A stretch of 7,887 nucleotides of DNA from NCBI GenBank assembly GCA_019247235.1, contig JAFAPG010000260.1, forward strand, positions 1 to 7,887, read 5' to 3'. Shown here piece by piece: positions 7,017-7,887 of this stretch. Position 1 is the first letter of the stretch. Each line of letters starts with the position of its first letter. The position numbers and the translations under genes were made by a program. The DNA is from Acidobacteriota bacterium (GTDB lineage: Bacteria > Acidobacteriota > Terriglobia > Terriglobales > Acidobacteriaceae). The notes under the pieces were generated by a model. The model worked only from the letters and a program-made list of their open reading frames with translations, was not told the origin of the DNA and ran no database searches.

Positions 7017-7714
7017 GCTGTTGTAACCTAAGAAACATGACGGACAAGTGCCTATTGATGGCCGAGAATCGTATCACAGGGCCTCTTCATATGTCATTTC
7101 TGCTGACGGGAGGAGACGCGAGGATCGCGATCGCCCTGGCAGTAGTTGCTCGGCTTGCCAGATCATCCCATCGCATGAAATAAACGCGCCTAAAAAGAAC
7201 GTTTGCAGTGTCTGCCGGCGCTTCCCAGTTAGCCAATCTTGTCTCGAGTACCACCTAAGTCTCGAATTCTGCTTCGGTGGTCGCGCTCCCAGCAACTAGG
7301 AGCCTGTTTCGACAGATGCACACGCTCGGCCGCAATATAGTTTTATGGGTGGGAATCCAATTTGACAGGACAACATGACCGCCAACCCAAGACCGACGGT
7401 GCAACGAACCAGATGCCCATGGCAATCTGCAGCCATTGGCCAACGCGCCGTGCTGCCAGGATCGTGGTTGATCTAATCGGCAACCAGTTCATAGGCTGGC
7501 TTTTGGATCTAGATTTTGCGCGCCGCTTCTTACGCTTTTTGTCGTCGTGCTAGGATCAATATAATGGGATTTGAGCACATATATGGTGCTGACCGCCAGG
7601 CGCGGCGTTCTTCGCCTCATCGCTATGTCCTCAACGCAGGACCGAGCCGAACAGAAAGCCGCAAAAAGATGACGCACGGTTGCACCGAGATTCTAGTATT
7701 CATGCCCAAGACTT
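7017..7714. other. Gene-poor stretch before tRNA-Val
   Basis: Nearly 700 bases without a gene I can support. All open frames are short (83 codons or fewer), lack a good ribosome-binding site and have no recognisable domain. One plus-strand frame starting with GTG at 7048 and ending at 7299 has two CxxC pairs and is listed among the findings. A perfect TATAAT sits at 7560-7565. The region could be decayed coding sequence, a regulatory or small-RNA region, or simply spacer; I see no repeat or transposase remnant. Confidence 0.5.
7537..7565 (+). promoter_or_regulatory. Possible promoter with consensus -10 box, upstream of tRNA-Val
   Basis: TATAAT at 7560-7565 is a perfect -10 hexamer. The -35 side is poor: TTTTGT at 7537-7542 gives 17-base spacing, and TTGTCG at 7539-7544 gives 15. 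If active, transcription would begin near 7572 and reach the tRNA after about 140 bases, making a long precursor leader. An alternative is a promoter for an unrecognised small RNA. Confidence 0.3.
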
Positions 7715-7791
7715 GGGCGGTTAGCTCAGCTGGTTAGAGCGCCTGCCTTACAAGCAGGAGGTCGCAGGTTCGAGTCCTGCACTGCCCACCA
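7715..7791 (+). tRNA. tRNA-Val (anticodon TAC)
   Basis: A complete cloverleaf delivering valine to GTA-type codons. The acceptor stem GGGCGGT (7715-7721) pairs with ACTGCCC (7781-7787) with one G-U pair. The D arm is GCTC/GAGC (7724-7727 and 7737-7740) with loop AGCTGGTTA. The anticodon stem is CCTGC/GCAGG (7742-7746 and 7754-7758) with loop CTTACAA, putting TAC at 7749-7751. The variable region is AGGTC (7759-7763). The T arm is GCAGG/CCTGC (7764-7768 and 7776-7780) with loop TTCGAGT. The discriminator is A7788 and the CCA end (7789-7791) is encoded. No intron or mismatch is visible. Confidence 0.97.
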
Positions 7792-7804
7792 TGTAAATAA
7801 TCAC

Positions 7805-7827
7805 TTACCAAGTTTATTGTTTGGTAA
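7805..7827. repeat. Perfect 7-bp inverted repeat, possible operator
   Basis: TTACCAA (7805-7811) and TTGGTAA (7821-7827) are exact reverse complements separated by nine bases, a centre-to-centre distance of 16. It lies 14 bases after the tRNA and 20 bases before a TAAAAT box at 7848-7853. No T tract follows, so a terminator for the tRNA is unlikely. A dimeric-repressor operator over the promoter of the next gene is a reasonable reading, but that gene is outside the window. Confidence 0.35.
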
Positions 7828-7841
7828 CTGTGCCGTAGAGT

Positions 7842-7853
7842 GTGTCGTAAAAT
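7842..7853 (+). promoter_or_regulatory. Possible -10 promoter region of a gene beyond the window
   Basis: GTGTCGTAAAAT (7842-7853) repeats the 12-mer found at 11-22, in front of the cyclophilin gene. Its last six bases, TAAAAT, resemble a -10 box. At 17-base spacing the -35 position is TAACTG (7825-7830), a weak match. The downstream gene is not in the window. Confidence 0.25.
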
Positions 7854-7887
7854 TCGCGGTCACATCCGAAATTGCGTTGGTCCCGTT

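Noticed and set aside
7127..7134. GCGATCGC, identical to the cyanobacterial HIP1 palindrome
   Set aside because: It is a single 8-mer that I noticed only here, and the gene content points away from cyanobacteria.
7715..7887. tRNA-Val 3' end as an attachment site of an integrated element
   Set aside because: I saw no second copy of the tRNA 3' end, no integrase gene and no phage gene in the window. Only 96 bases follow the tRNA, so this cannot be judged here.

Overview
The window looks like chromosomal DNA from a Gram-negative soil bacterium, most likely an acidobacterium (Acidobacteriota, Terriglobia-like). This rests on gene content, not on a marker gene. It carries a very large Oar-type TonB-dependent receptor with an N-terminal carboxypeptidase-regulatory-like domain, a family strongly expanded in that phylum. 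Next to it is an exported tannase/feruloyl esterase-family enzyme, and further upstream an exported cyclophilin with a Pro/Lys/Thr-rich linker. All three have clear signal peptides and would act in the periplasm, in the outer membrane or outside the cell.

Layout from left to right. (1) 1-768: a short upstream region with a possible -10 box, then an exported peptidyl-prolyl isomerase, followed by a weak intrinsic-terminator-like hairpin at 798-820. (2) 769-1139: a 371-base intergenic region containing inverted and direct repeats (983-1042) that may control the next genes. (3) 1140-6169: the receptor and the tannase-family enzyme, on the same strand 56 bases apart (using the better-supported enzyme start at 4412), with no terminator between them and a good hairpin terminator after the second gene (6191-6218). 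They probably form a two-gene uptake/degradation operon. (4) 6170-6524: no gene beyond the terminator. (5) 6525-7016: a minus-strand gene for a small membrane protein of unknown function in visibly more AT-rich DNA. (6) 7017-7714: about 700 bases without a convincing gene. (7) 7715-7791: a complete tRNA-Val (anticodon TAC) with encoded CCA. (8) 7792-7887: a perfect 7-bp inverted repeat and a promoter-like box that shares a 12-mer with the start of the window.

Functional picture: the esterase has the full CS-D-HC catalytic signature and would hydrolyse ester bonds of plant phenolics (galloyl, feruloyl or similar esters) outside the cytoplasm. The neighbouring receptor is the natural candidate for importing the substrate or product across the outer membrane. 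The substrate pairing is inference from adjacency. No CRISPR array, insertion sequence, phage gene, defence system or clearly new system was found. The items most worth a second look are the receptor-esterase pair, the repeats in front of it, the cysteine pairs of the receptor, the orphan membrane protein, and the sites flanking the tRNA.
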